7,206 nucleotides of DNA from Eubacterium sp. (GCA_029050995.1 JAIDLO010000067.1:1-7206), one strand, 5' to 3'; shown: positions 1 through 6,917, counted from the first letter of the stretch. Notes: generated by a model from the letters alone, not told the origin. Translations and numbers: made by a program.

Positions 1-39
1 TTAAGATCGTCGGCAGCGTCAGATGTGAATAATAGACAG
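1..39 (+). other. Residual Nextera (Tn5) sequencing adapter at contig end
   Basis: Bases 7-39 match the Illumina Nextera Read 1 transposase adapter as I remember it. Bases 7-27 (TCGTCGGCAGCG and on) match exactly, and the following 12 bases match except at 28 (A for T) and 33 (T for G). The orientation is that of an adapter reading into its insert, so the insert begins at base 40. The reading frame of rarA agrees: family-like protein runs to the Lys codon at 40-42 and turns to nonsense, with a stop, inside the adapter. Bases 1-6 (TTAAGA) would be the end of the i5 index; they resemble the last six bases of index S517 (GTAAGA) with one difference, which is only suggestive. Confidence 0.96.
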
Positions 40-366
40 TTTATTAAAATACTGAATCTCATCAAGATAAAGAAGAATGCCGTTCGGCGCCGCAAAGGTT
101 CCGATCTGTGCAACAATATCCTTGATATCCTGTGTTGAAGCGCTTGTTCCGTTCAGCTTTCTTAAGGTTTTCTGCGTTTTCTGCGCAATAATGGAAGCAA
201 CGGTTGTTTTGCCGACACCTGACGGACCGTAAAAAATCAAATTCGGCAGATTGCCGTTTTCAATCATATTATAAAGCGGCTTTCCTTTTTCAAGCAAATG
301 TCTTTGACCGACAACCTCTGAAAGCTCGCTTGGTCTTATCCTTGAAGCAAGAGGATTATTATTCAT
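40..366 (-). CDS. rarA: Replication-associated recombination protein RarA (MgsA), N-terminal 109 residues, cut by contig end
   Basis: RarA is an AAA+ ATPase of the clamp-loader clade that acts at stalled replication forks. The visible part starts with the family-typical Pro-Leu-Ala-x-Arg-x-Arg-Pro segment and VVGQRHLL (residues 5-25). Walker A is GPSGVGKT (47-54, Lys53) and Walker B is LLYLDEIQ (98-105, Asp102 and Glu103). The protein is lost after YFNK at residue 109; full-length members have roughly 420-440 residues, so the lid and C-terminal tetramerisation regions are missing. The ATG at 366 overlaps the queH stop by 8 bases and has a strong AGGAGG nine bases upstream. Longer reading through queH in this frame has no family similarity. 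The stop seen in frame at 19-21 lies in adapter sequence and is not real. This is an assembly truncation, not a pseudogene. Confidence 0.88.
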
Positions 367-985
367 TTGATACTTCCTCCTTTTTGGAAAATACACAACC
401 GCAGAAATTCTGGCGATACAGATTATACTGCTTTGAAAGCTCGATTGAGCGCTTATAGCCCTCTTTCTTTTTGAAATCAGACGGAAGCCATTTAACCCCA
501 TATTTTTCAGCAACCTCAAAGCCGATTTCATTGATTTTCTGCGCATTTTTAAGCGGGCTTATGGAAAGCGTTGTGCAGAAATAATCAAAGCCTTTTTCCT
601 TTGCAAGCCTTGCTGTTTCTTCAAGCCTTAAGCGATAGCATTTAAAGCATCTTTCGCCGCCCTCGGGAACATCCTCAAGCCCCTTTGCTATTTCAAGAAA
701 TTCATCATAATCATATACGCCCTCTAAAACCTCAATATCTTCATTCGGGAGCATTTCGGAAATCAGGCGTTTTTCTTCAAGCAGTCTTTTATCAAATTCT
801 GCCTTCGGGGAAATATTCGGATTATAATAAAAAATCGTTATATTGAAATGCTGATAAAGATATTCAAGGCAGGCACTTGAACACGGCGCACAACAGGCAT
901 GAAGCAAAAGAGAGGGCATAGCTTGCTCTCTCTTATTACTTTTTATAATCTTTTCTGTTTCAAGGCTGTAATTAATTTTATTCAT
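359..985 (-). CDS. queH: Epoxyqueuosine reductase QueH
   Basis: QueH (formerly DUF208) reduces epoxyqueuosine to queuosine at the tRNA wobble position, the last step of queuosine synthesis, and replaces the unrelated cobalamin-dependent QueG. All family signatures are visible in the 208 residues: LLLHACCAPC (residues 26-35, Cys31, Cys32, Cys35), the YNPNI segment (54-58), ERCFKCYRLRL (111-121, Cys113 and Cys116) and the C-terminal Cys195-Gly-Cys197. These cysteines are the expected ligands of the iron-sulfur and adjacent iron site. The ATG at 985 gives the usual N-terminal lead (MNKINY) before the first cysteine motif; the internal Met23 would shorten it atypically. The ribosome binding site is weak (AAGAGA). 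The gene begins six bases after the stop of the M23 gene upstream and overlaps rarA by eight bases, so it probably depends on read-through from the ftsEX promoter. Confidence 0.95.
   Translation of the reverse strand: MNKINYSLETEKIIKSNKREQAMPSLLLHACCAPCSSACLEYLYQHFNITIFYYNPNISPKAEFDKRLLEEKRLISEMLPNEDIEVLEGVYDYDEFLEIAKGLEDVPEGGERCFKCYRLRLEETARLAKEKGFDYFCTTLSISPLKNAQKINEIGFEVAEKYGVKWLPSDFKKKEGYKRSIELSKQYNLYRQNFCGCVFSKKEEVSNE
376..381 (-). promoter_or_regulatory. Ribosome binding site of rarA inside queH
   Basis: The minus strand carries a perfect AGGAGG nine bases before the ATG at 366, within the last codons of queH. It fixes the rarA start and makes translational coupling with queH likely. 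Confidence 0.85.
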
Positions 986-991
986 ATTCTC

Positions 992-2419
992 TTACATCAA
1001 ATAATTTTTAGGGTTTACTCTCTGACCGGCAACGCGGATTTCAAAATGGCAGTGCGGACCTGTTGAATTTCCTGTTGAGCCCGATTTTGCAATCTGCTGT
1101 CCTTTTGCAACAGAATCACCGGCTGAAACAAGAATTTTGGAATTATGCGCATAAAGTGTAAAGACGGAATTTCCCTTTGAATCCGTTCCGTGATAAATCA
1201 TAACATAATAGCCATAGCTTGTTGTAAGCCTTTTAACAAGAGAAACAACACCGGATTGAGCAGCAACAACCTTTGTACCCATCGGGCATGGGAAATCCAG
1301 TCCGCCATGATAAGCGCCGCTTGAATAATTCGGAAATCCTGCCGAAATTGCTCTGTAGCTTGTTGGATAAATCATACTGTAAACCGCATCGGAATTATTA
1401 TGAATACCCGTTGGATTTACAAATTCGGTTGTGCTTTCCTTTCGGTCACTCGTTGTTGCAAGCGTAATATCTTCAGGCTTTTTAACACCCTTAATGACAG
1501 CTTCAATTTCAGCCTCAACCGCTTTTTTTATCTCTTCATCTTCATTTCTGAATTCGGAATACATTCCGTTTTTCGCAGTCAGCTCTGCCAGAAGCTTATC
1601 ACTTTCAGCTCTGTCTACGGAAAGGTTGATTTTCTTTTGAGCAATTTCATTTTGTGCTTCCGTTAATTCTTCCTGCTTTTCTACAAGATCATCTTTTTTG
1701 AGGAGCAAATCAGATTTCATCAAATCCAGATTTGCTTTCTTTTCATTCAAATCGGATTCCTGCTCCATAATCTTATCGGTTTCTTTCTGAATATTCAAAA
1801 GAAGCTTTGCATCAGCCTTAGACATTGTTTTAATCATTTCATATCTGATAAACAAATTCGACATATCCGAGCATTCAAGCAGGGATTCAATAAGGCTTGA
1901 GCTGCCCGAAACATAAACAGCGCGCATTCTTTCGCGGTATTGAGAAAGCTGTTCTTCAAACTCTTCATTCAGCTTATCAATTTTTGCCTGAACGGCATCA
2001 ATTTCTTTTTGAAGCTTTTCTGCCTCTTTTTCCGTTTCATCAATTTTTTTCTTAAGCGCATCTATTTCTTCAAGATAATCATTGATCTGGCTGTCCAGCA
2101 CAGCTAACTGCTGATTGACATAACCGATTTTTTTATCAAGCGTATCTATGTACTCCTCTGTAGCCTTTGATGCAGAGGAAAGCGCATTAAGCGTTTTATC
2201 AAGTTCTTCAATGTTTTTTTCGAATTCTTTTCTTTGCTTTTCAAGCTTTCTCCTGGCTTCAAGCTTTTCCTTTTCGGAAATCGTTGTGCTTTCCTTTGTG
2301 CTTGTTGTTGCTTTGTTTACTGCGCCGTAAGAGTAAACATTACCCGCAGAAACAGAAGCAACCATAAAGCAAAGCGTTAATGCCAGAATTACGGTTTTTA
2401 TTAAATTTTTATGATGCAT
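992..2419 (-). CDS. Secreted coiled-coil M23 peptidoglycan endopeptidase, EnvC/PcsB-like, paralogue A (third after ftsX)
   Basis: This is a 475-residue secreted protein likely to cut peptide cross-links in peptidoglycan. Residues 1-25 form a signal peptide (HHK, hydrophobic core, cleavage after VSA). A Ser/Thr-rich stretch (36-47) leads into a long coiled coil, about 49-160 and 195-310, broken by the segment RMRAVYVSGSSS (164-175) that marks PcsB/EnvC-type coiled-coil domains. A linker of about 38 residues leads to a C-terminal LytM/M23 domain with a full zinc site: His371 and Asp375 (HGGLD), His425 (YAHNS), His456 and His458 (HCH). The coiled coil is the most diverged of the three paralogues (VYVSG instead of MYISG), while the catalytic domain resembles paralogue C. 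An ATG start with a weak GGGTG upstream lies 55 bases after the previous gene. No SH3b or other cell-wall binding domain is seen. Control by FtsEX is inferred from family and position. Confidence 0.9.
   Translation of the reverse strand: MHHKNLIKTVILALTLCFMVASVSAGNVYSYGAVNKATTSTKESTTISEKEKLEARRKLEKQRKEFEKNIEELDKTLNALSSASKATEEYIDTLDKKIGYVNQQLAVLDSQINDYLEEIDALKKKIDETEKEAEKLQKEIDAVQAKIDKLNEEFEEQLSQYRERMRAVYVSGSSSLIESLLECSDMSNLFIRYEMIKTMSKADAKLLLNIQKETDKIMEQESDLNEKKANLDLMKSDLLLKKDDLVEKQEELTEAQNEIAQKKINLSVDRAESDKLLAELTAKNGMYSEFRNEDEEIKKAVEAEIEAVIKGVKKPEDITLATTSDRKESTTEFVNPTGIHNNSDAVYSMIYPTSYRAISAGFPNYSSGAYHGGLDFPCPMGTKVVAAQSGVVSLVKRLTTSYGYYVMIYHGTDSKGNSVFTLYAHNSKILVSAGDSVAKGQQIAKSGSTGNSTGPHCHFEIRVAGQRVNPKNYLM
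1056..1081. repeat. 26-base block shared by all three M23 paralogues (copy in A)
   Basis: Identical to the first 26 bases of the blocks at 2551 and 4005. It encodes GSTGNSTGP with the same synonymous codons in all three genes. Confidence 0.85.
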
Positions 2420-2474
2420 TACATCACACCCAAAATTAAAAATTAAATTTTATTCAAAATGAACAGTAAGCATT

Positions 2475-3890
2475 TTACGGCAGATAATCAACCGGATTTT
2501 TTCTATCCAGATATGACGCTGTCGGCGTTCTTACTTCAAAGTGGCAATGCGGACCTGTTGAATTTCCTGTTGAGCCGGAATAAGCAATAAGCTGACCTTT
2601 CTCAACATGCTGACCTTCAGAAACAAGCCTTACCGAAGTATGCCCATAAAGCGTATAAACCGGATTGCCTGATTTCGTTGTTTTATCATGCAGAATAACG
2701 ATATATCTGCCATAGCTTCGGTATGAGCCGTCAGGATTTACCAGATCATCGGAAATTATAACTGTTCCCGATTCAGCCGCAACAACATTTGAATTCATAG
2801 GGCAGGCAAAATCAACACCATTATGATTCGGATAGCCGTAGAATCCACATGTTACTCTTGTTTGAGACGGCACAGGATAAGTTAAATGGATATAGTTGTT
2901 ATTAGGCTGGGTTGGCGCAGCCGTTGTTGCGGTTGTCGACTTATTGGAATTCTGATTACCGCTTGAAGTTGCTGGTTTCGTTGTTGTGGTTGTAGTCGTT
3001 GTTGTAACAACTGTATCCGCATATTTATTTGCAGCTGCTGCAAGTTTTTTATCAATTTCCCCAAGGGATTCCTGATTATCTTCAAGATATTCGGTGTAAT
3101 ACCCTGTTTCGTCACTAAGCTTTCTGAGCAGGGTATTTGCTCCAACCATTTCAGCCGAAAGATTTGTTTTCTTTTCACTTAAATTATTTTGCTTAGACTC
3201 AAGATCAATAATACTTTTTTCAAGCTGTTCCTTTGTCTGCAAAAGCTCTGTTCTTTTGGCGGTAAGCTTTTTTTCAAGCTCCGTTAATTCTTTTTTAGAG
3301 GATTTGATATCTTCCATTTCTGATTTAATTGTATCAAGAAGCTCGCTATCCTTTTTAGATACCCGGCGAAGCATTTCAAGCCTTGTTAAAAACTGAGAAA
3401 TATCATCACTTGTTAATAAAAACGACAGAATGCTTGTATCCCCGCTGATATACATTGCACGAAGACGCTGACAATAAGCAACATAATTTTCATTAAACTG
3501 ATCAGTTGCAACATCAAGCTCTTCAGTAAGTTGTTCAATATCATTTTCAGCAATTAAAATTGCTTTTTCATTTTCTTCGCAATCCTGCTGAAGAGAGGTA
3601 ACCTCTGTTTTTCCCTCTTCCACCTCATTGTTTACAAGGCCTATTTCCTGCTCAAGATAATCAATTTTTTCATTGAGCACCTCAAGATGCGCCTTCGTAT
3701 CGGCAGATTCAGCCTCAAGCTCTTCAAGCTTATTATTTGTTTCTTTGATTCTTTGTTCTATAACAGCCTTTTCCTCTTCGGGCGAAAGCTCCGCCTTTGC
3801 CGTTGGAATGGAAATTTCTGTAAGTGTAAAAATAAAGCAGAAAGCCAATAAAACAGAAATCGGCTTCTTTAATGCTCTGATTTGTTTCAT
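2475..3890 (-). CDS. Secreted coiled-coil M23 peptidoglycan endopeptidase, EnvC/PcsB-like, paralogue B (second after ftsX), Thr-rich linker
   Basis: Using the ATG at 3890 the protein has 471 residues. A GTG nine bases upstream would add three residues, but it abuts the ribosome binding site, so I reject it. A signal peptide (1-33) ends in AKA. The coiled coil covers about 37-135 and 176-285, interrupted by YCQRLRAMYISG (139-150), the conserved PcsB/EnvC-type segment. A low-complexity linker follows, with nine Thr in a row (296-304) and further Thr/Ser/Asn to about 333. The M23 domain has all zinc and catalytic residues: His356 and Asp360 (HNGVD), His417 (YGHTS), His448 and His450 (HCH). Before the zinc motif it differs from its two neighbours (CGFYGYPNHNG instead of YxxGxYHGG), and it has an insertion near 382-392 (DLVNPDGSYRS). 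It is therefore not a recent copy overall. It probably works under FtsEX, by inference. Confidence 0.9.
   Translation of the reverse strand: MKQIRALKKPISVLLAFCFIFTLTEISIPTAKAELSPEEEKAVIEQRIKETNNKLEELEAESADTKAHLEVLNEKIDYLEQEIGLVNNEVEEGKTEVTSLQQDCEENEKAILIAENDIEQLTEELDVATDQFNENYVAYCQRLRAMYISGDTSILSFLLTSDDISQFLTRLEMLRRVSKKDSELLDTIKSEMEDIKSSKKELTELEKKLTAKRTELLQTKEQLEKSIIDLESKQNNLSEKKTNLSAEMVGANTLLRKLSDETGYYTEYLEDNQESLGEIDKKLAAAANKYADTVVTTTTTTTTTKPATSSGNQNSNKSTTATTAAPTQPNNNYIHLTYPVPSQTRVTCGFYGYPNHNGVDFACPMNSNVVAAESGTVIISDDLVNPDGSYRSYGRYIVILHDKTTKSGNPVYTLYGHTSVRLVSEGQHVEKGQLIAYSGSTGNSTGPHCHFEVRTPTASYLDRKNPVDYLP
2551..2590. repeat. 40-base block identical between M23 paralogues B and C (copy in B)
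   Basis: These 40 bases are identical to 4005-4044. They encode the conserved strand and glycine-rich loop ahead of the catalytic HxH motif (AYSGSTGNSTGP). The first 26 bases also recur in paralogue A at 1056-1081. Flanking sequence is much more diverged. Confidence 0.9.
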
Positions 3891-3898
3891 TGACTCCA

Positions 3899-3905
3899 CT
3901 TCCTT
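3899..3905 (-). promoter_or_regulatory. Ribosome binding site deciding the start of paralogue B
   Basis: On the minus strand AAGGAAG lies eight bases before the ATG at 3890, a normal spacing. The alternative GTG at 3899 has its own first base inside this motif and so could not use it. Confidence 0.7.
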
Positions 3906-3934
3906 AAATACTATTTTATTTTTATGTATTTATA

Positions 3935-5173
3935 CTAAGCAAGATAATTCAACGGATTTGTTCTTGTTAAGTTCGGACCAAGCCTTACTTCAAAGTGGAC
4001 ATGAGGACCTGTTGAATTTCCTGTTGAGCCGGAATAAGCAATAACTTCTCCTTTTGACACAGACTGTCCAACCTTTACGATTACACTGCTGTTATGGCCA
4101 TAAAGCGTTGTCATTCCGTTGCCATGATTAATCATAACATAATTACCATAGCCCCAATTTGTCCAGCCTGCTGCAGTAACATAACCAGAATCTGCCGCAT
4201 GAACAGGAGTTCCTGTAGGGCAAGGGAAATCAACACCGCCATGATAACCACCACTTGGATATGCAGGATAGTATGCGGAAATCCCTCTGTAGCTTGTCGG
4301 ATAGCCAAGCTGACCTGTACCGGGAACATAATTTCCAACCGGCTGCGCAGAATTATTTACATTTCTGAGCTCATTTTCGATTTGAGCAAGCTTCTTACGG
4401 TCTGCTTCCATCGTTTCCATAATACCGGATTTCTTACTGTCAATGCTTTTAATTAATGCATTTGCTTCAGCAGCCTCGGCATCAAGCTCACGCTTTGAAG
4501 AAGCAATATCATCAATGGAGTTCTGAAGCTCTTTTTTCTGCTTATCAAGGGCAGCTTTATCCTCGTCAAGATCAATCTTTTTCTCGGCAAGAGCCTGCCT
4601 TTCAGCCTCGATTTCCTGCATTTTTTCCATAAGATCATCAAGCGTTTTCTTATCATTGGAGGAAACCTGCTTAACCATTTCGGCACGCGTAAGAATAGAG
4701 GACATATCCATGCCTGTTTCAAGGAACATTTCAAGCGTGCTTACATTGCCTGATATATACATTGCGCGCAAACGCTGGCAATATGTATCATAAACCTTTT
4801 TGAATTCCTGCTTTTTCTGCTCTATTCTTCTTTGTGTTTCTTTAATCTCAGCTTCCGTTTTTTCTATCTTCGCTTCAATAGCAGTTATCTCATTCTGAAG
4901 TGCATCACGCTGATCCTCAAGCGTATCAAGCTTATCCTGAATCAATGCTATTTTTGCCTGAAGCGCGGAAAGATATTCAGTTTGCTTTGATTTTTCTGCT
5001 TTTAAAGCTTCTATTTTCTTTTGAGAGGAATTAATTTCCTGCTGTATCTTGTTTTTCTGGGATTCAAGCGAAGATTTGGAAGCTGCCGCAGCAGTAAATG
5101 TGCTTGAAAATACAAGAATTAACGCAAATACAGCAGAGAAAATTTTTAATAACTTAGACTCCACTAATCTCAC
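3935..5173 (-). CDS. Secreted coiled-coil M23 peptidoglycan endopeptidase, EnvC/PcsB-like, paralogue C (first after ftsX)
   Basis: This is the shortest paralogue (412 residues) and the one next to ftsX, hence the best candidate for the ancestral FtsEX partner. A signal peptide (about 1-30) ends in an Ala run. The coiled coil spans about 33-128 and 170-270, around YCQRLRAMYISG (131-142) and a following LEMFLET/ILTRAEMV helix pair. A short linker of about 18 residues leads to an M23/LytM domain with His311 and Asp315 (HGGVD), His360 (YGHNS), His391 and His393 (HVH), so it should be an active zinc endopeptidase, unlike E. coli EnvC, whose LytM domain is degenerate. Two GTG codons could start it: 5173 (overlaps ftsX by 20 bases, AAGGA five bases upstream) or 5164 (overlap 11 bases, AAGGAAGG eleven bases upstream). 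I keep the longer one; the signal peptide works with either. The overlap suggests translational coupling to ftsX. Confidence 0.92.
   Translation of the reverse strand: MRLVESKLLKIFSAVFALILVFSSTFTAAAASKSSLESQKNKIQQEINSSQKKIEALKAEKSKQTEYLSALQAKIALIQDKLDTLEDQRDALQNEITAIEAKIEKTEAEIKETQRRIEQKKQEFKKVYDTYCQRLRAMYISGNVSTLEMFLETGMDMSSILTRAEMVKQVSSNDKKTLDDLMEKMQEIEAERQALAEKKIDLDEDKAALDKQKKELQNSIDDIASSKRELDAEAAEANALIKSIDSKKSGIMETMEADRKKLAQIENELRNVNNSAQPVGNYVPGTGQLGYPTSYRGISAYYPAYPSGGYHGGVDFPCPTGTPVHAADSGYVTAAGWTNWGYGNYVMINHGNGMTTLYGHNSSVIVKVGQSVSKGEVIAYSGSTGNSTGPHVHFEVRLGPNLTRTNPLNYLA
4005..4044. repeat. 40-base block identical between M23 paralogues B and C (copy in C)
   Basis: The partner of the block at 2551-2590, in the same orientation and at the same position within the M23 domain. 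Confidence 0.9.
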
Positions 5174-6074
5174 TGCCTTCCTTATTAAGATAACGGCTCA
5201 TAGTAATGATAGATCCGCCTACACCGGTTAAAATACCGATTGCAACAAACGCAGCAAGCATAATAAGCGCATAATCCTTAAAGCTGACTGCCTCTAAACC
5301 AAGGGAGAGAATTAAATCACTGAATTGGTTAATTGCAAATTCATAGAACACACCAACAAGAACTGTTGAAAGAATACCGGATATCGTTCCGAGAATCATA
5401 CCCTCAACCACAAACGGCATTCGGACAAACCCGTTCGTTGCACCAACAGATTTCATAATGCTGATTTCAAGTCTTCTTGAATATACAGTTAGTTTAATTG
5501 TATTTGAAATAATAAATACGCTGATTGCAAAAAGAACCAAAACAATAACAACAGCGATTACTTCTATACCCTTTCGGATTGTTACAAGCTTTTTCGCAAG
5601 ATCCTTATTCTCTCTTATTGTTTCAATATGATCAATCTGTTTAATACTTTTAATCGTACTGTCAAACTGCGATAAATCATCAACCGTAACCTTAAATGCA
5701 TTCGGGAGCGGGATTTCGGAATCTATTTCCGTAAAGAAAGTTCTTGCAGCCTCATCCATTGTTGCAAGCTGAGCCTTATAAGCCTCTTCCTTCGGAACAA
5801 AAACAACTTCATGGATATTTGCAATATTATTTAAGGATTTTTCCATATCATGAAGATCCTCATCCGTTGCCTTATCTTCAACGAAAACCATTACAACATT
5901 TTCGCTTTCAATTCTTCCGAGAAGAGAATCAATATTCAAAAATATCATTGATGCACAACCCATAAGTACAAGGCAGCTCATCAAAACACAGATAGATGCA
6001 ATACTCATCATTCTGTTTGTCCATGTATTTCTGAAACCCTCTTTAAAAAGGTATCTAAAACTTGATCCGGTCAT
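5154..6074 (-). CDS. ftsX: Cell division ABC transporter membrane subunit FtsX
   Basis: FtsX is the membrane half of the FtsEX complex, which does not transport a solute but passes FtsE ATPase cycles to extracellular peptidoglycan hydrolases. The 306 residues show the family topology: cytoplasmic N-terminus with amphipathic lead (YLFKEGFRNTWTNR), TM1 about 22-47, a large extracellular loop 48-169 (the loop that binds the coiled-coil partner in other species), TM2 170-193, the conserved cytoplasmic segment RRLEISIMKSVGATNGFVR (200-218) with the coupling-helix SVGAT motif, TM3 220-244, a short outer loop and TM4 267-292. The start ATG at 6074 overlaps the ftsE stop as TAATG, with GGAGGT eight bases upstream. 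Its 3' end overlaps the first M23 gene. Length and layout are ordinary for Firmicutes FtsX. Confidence 0.96.
   Translation of the reverse strand: MTGSSFRYLFKEGFRNTWTNRMMSIASICVLMSCLVLMGCASMIFLNIDSLLGRIESENVVMVFVEDKATDEDLHDMEKSLNNIANIHEVVFVPKEEAYKAQLATMDEAARTFFTEIDSEIPLPNAFKVTVDDLSQFDSTIKSIKQIDHIETIRENKDLAKKLVTIRKGIEVIAVVIVLVLFAISVFIISNTIKLTVYSRRLEISIMKSVGATNGFVRMPFVVEGMILGTISGILSTVLVGVFYEFAINQFSDLILSLGLEAVSFKDYALIMLAAFVAIGILTGVGGSIITMSRYLNKEGSEISGV
5176..5183 (-). promoter_or_regulatory. Ribosome binding site of paralogue C inside ftsX, start ambiguous
   Basis: AAGGAAGG on the minus strand precedes two GTG codons. If the AAGGA half pairs with rRNA, GTG at 5173 is used (spacer 5); if the whole motif pairs, GTG at 5164 (spacer 11) fits better. 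The sequence alone does not settle it. Confidence 0.6.
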
Positions 6075-6910
6075 TATTCATTACCTCCATTCTTTCTTCT
6101 GTCGGAGGTCGGCTTAACATTAAAAGCATCTATTGAATCAAAAATATCTTCAACCTCTTCACCAAGCTTTATATCTTCATTATAGAAGAACATATCCGTT
6201 GCCTTTTCAGCTTCATCTGTATCTTCAAACTGTGCATGTGTCGGATCAGGCGTATCTGAAACAACCTGACCGCCTTTGATAACGATAACGCGGCGCTGGA
6301 ATGCACGAACAAGATCATGCTCATGCGTAACCATAATTACAGTTGTGCCGTTATTATTGATTTTTGTAAGCATATCAACAATTTCATGGCTCATTTCAGG
6401 GTCTACATTTCCTGTAGGCTCATCCGCAATAATAAGTTTTGGATTATTAACAAGCGCACGAGCAAGGGAAACACGCTGCTGTTCGCCGCCTGAAAGCTCA
6501 TTCGGCATAGAACGCGCCTTATGAGAAAGACCAACAAGCTGAAGAATATAAGGAACTCTTTTTCTGATTTCCTTTTCCTTAGCGCCGATAACACGCATTG
6601 CAAACGCAACATTATCATAAACGCTCATTTTCGGAATAAGACGGAAATCCTGGAATACGATACCCATTGTTCTTCTGTAATAAGGCACCTGCTTTTTCTT
6701 GATTGTTTCTGAAGAATAATCGCCAACGATAACAGCGCCTTCAGATGGTTTCTCCTCATGCATAATAAGTTTCAAAAATGTACTTTTACCGGCACCTGAA
6801 GAACCAACGATGAAAACAAATTCGCCGTCTTCAATTTTAATATTAACATTATTTAATGCTTTTGTTCCATTGCTGTCGTACACCTTGGAAACATCACGAA
6901 ATTCAATCAC
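6074..6910 (-). CDS. ftsE: Cell division ABC transporter ATP-binding subunit FtsE
   Basis: FtsE is the cytoplasmic ATPase of FtsEX. Visible motifs are Walker A GSSGAGKST (36-44), Q-loop Gln87 (VFQDFRLI), ABC signature LSGGEQQR (139-146), Walker B LIIADE (159-164), D-loop GNVD (167-170) and switch His196 (VTHEHD). The Q-loop context FQDFRLIP and the EPTGNVDP segment are characteristic of FtsE rather than of other ABC ATPases such as LolD/MacB, and ftsX follows directly. The protein has 278 residues against about 220-230 for typical FtsE. The extra 50 or so residues form a C-terminal tail, rich in Asp/Glu between 229 and 261 and ending in a basic patch (RRK). The start is GTG at 6910, with AGAGGT seven bases upstream; no upstream ATG is available in frame. 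It is the first gene of the operon. Confidence 0.97.
   Translation of the reverse strand: MIEFRDVSKVYDSNGTKALNNVNIKIEDGEFVFIVGSSGAGKSTFLKLIMHEEKPSEGAVIVGDYSSETIKKKQVPYYRRTMGIVFQDFRLIPKMSVYDNVAFAMRVIGAKEKEIRKRVPYILQLVGLSHKARSMPNELSGGEQQRVSLARALVNNPKLIIADEPTGNVDPEMSHEIVDMLTKINNNGTTVIMVTHEHDLVRAFQRRVIVIKGGQVVSDTPDPTHAQFEDTDEAEKATDMFFYNEDIKLGEEVEDIFDSIDAFNVKPTSDRRKNGGNE
6083..6088 (-). promoter_or_regulatory. Ribosome binding site of ftsX inside ftsE
   Basis: GGAGGT on the minus strand lies eight bases before the ftsX ATG and inside the last ftsE codons. Together with the TAATG junction it indicates coupled synthesis of the two subunits. Confidence 0.85.
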
Positions 6911-6917
6911 GATTTTT

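Noticed and set aside
19..546. A 175-codon open frame covering rarA and part of queH
   Set aside because: Its first part runs through queH in another frame without family similarity, and its last seven codons and stop lie in adapter sequence. Only 40-366 is real rarA.
2420..2474. A/T-rich gap between paralogues B and A as promoter or terminator
   Set aside because: Only short A/T palindromes are present; no spaced -35/-10 pair or GC-containing stem could be made out.
3888..3899. GTG at 3899 as the start of paralogue B
   Set aside because: The GTG overlaps the AAGGAAG ribosome binding motif; the ATG at 3890 has proper spacing.
3891..3934. AT-rich hairpin (TAAATAC with GTATTTA) between paralogues C and B as a terminator
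   Set aside because: The stem is pure A/T apart from one pair, the loop is 14 bases and no T run follows; it directly abuts the ribosome binding site of the next gene.
3673..4044. Plus-strand open frame of 123 codons across two M23 genes
   Set aside because: It is antisense to two clear coding genes and their junction, has a Ser-rich composition expected from antisense reading of Glu/Lys-rich coiled coils, and no recognised motif.
4094..4456. Plus-strand open frame of 120 codons
   Set aside because: It lies wholly antisense to the M23 domain of paralogue C; the Cys/Arg/Ile-rich translation shows no domain.
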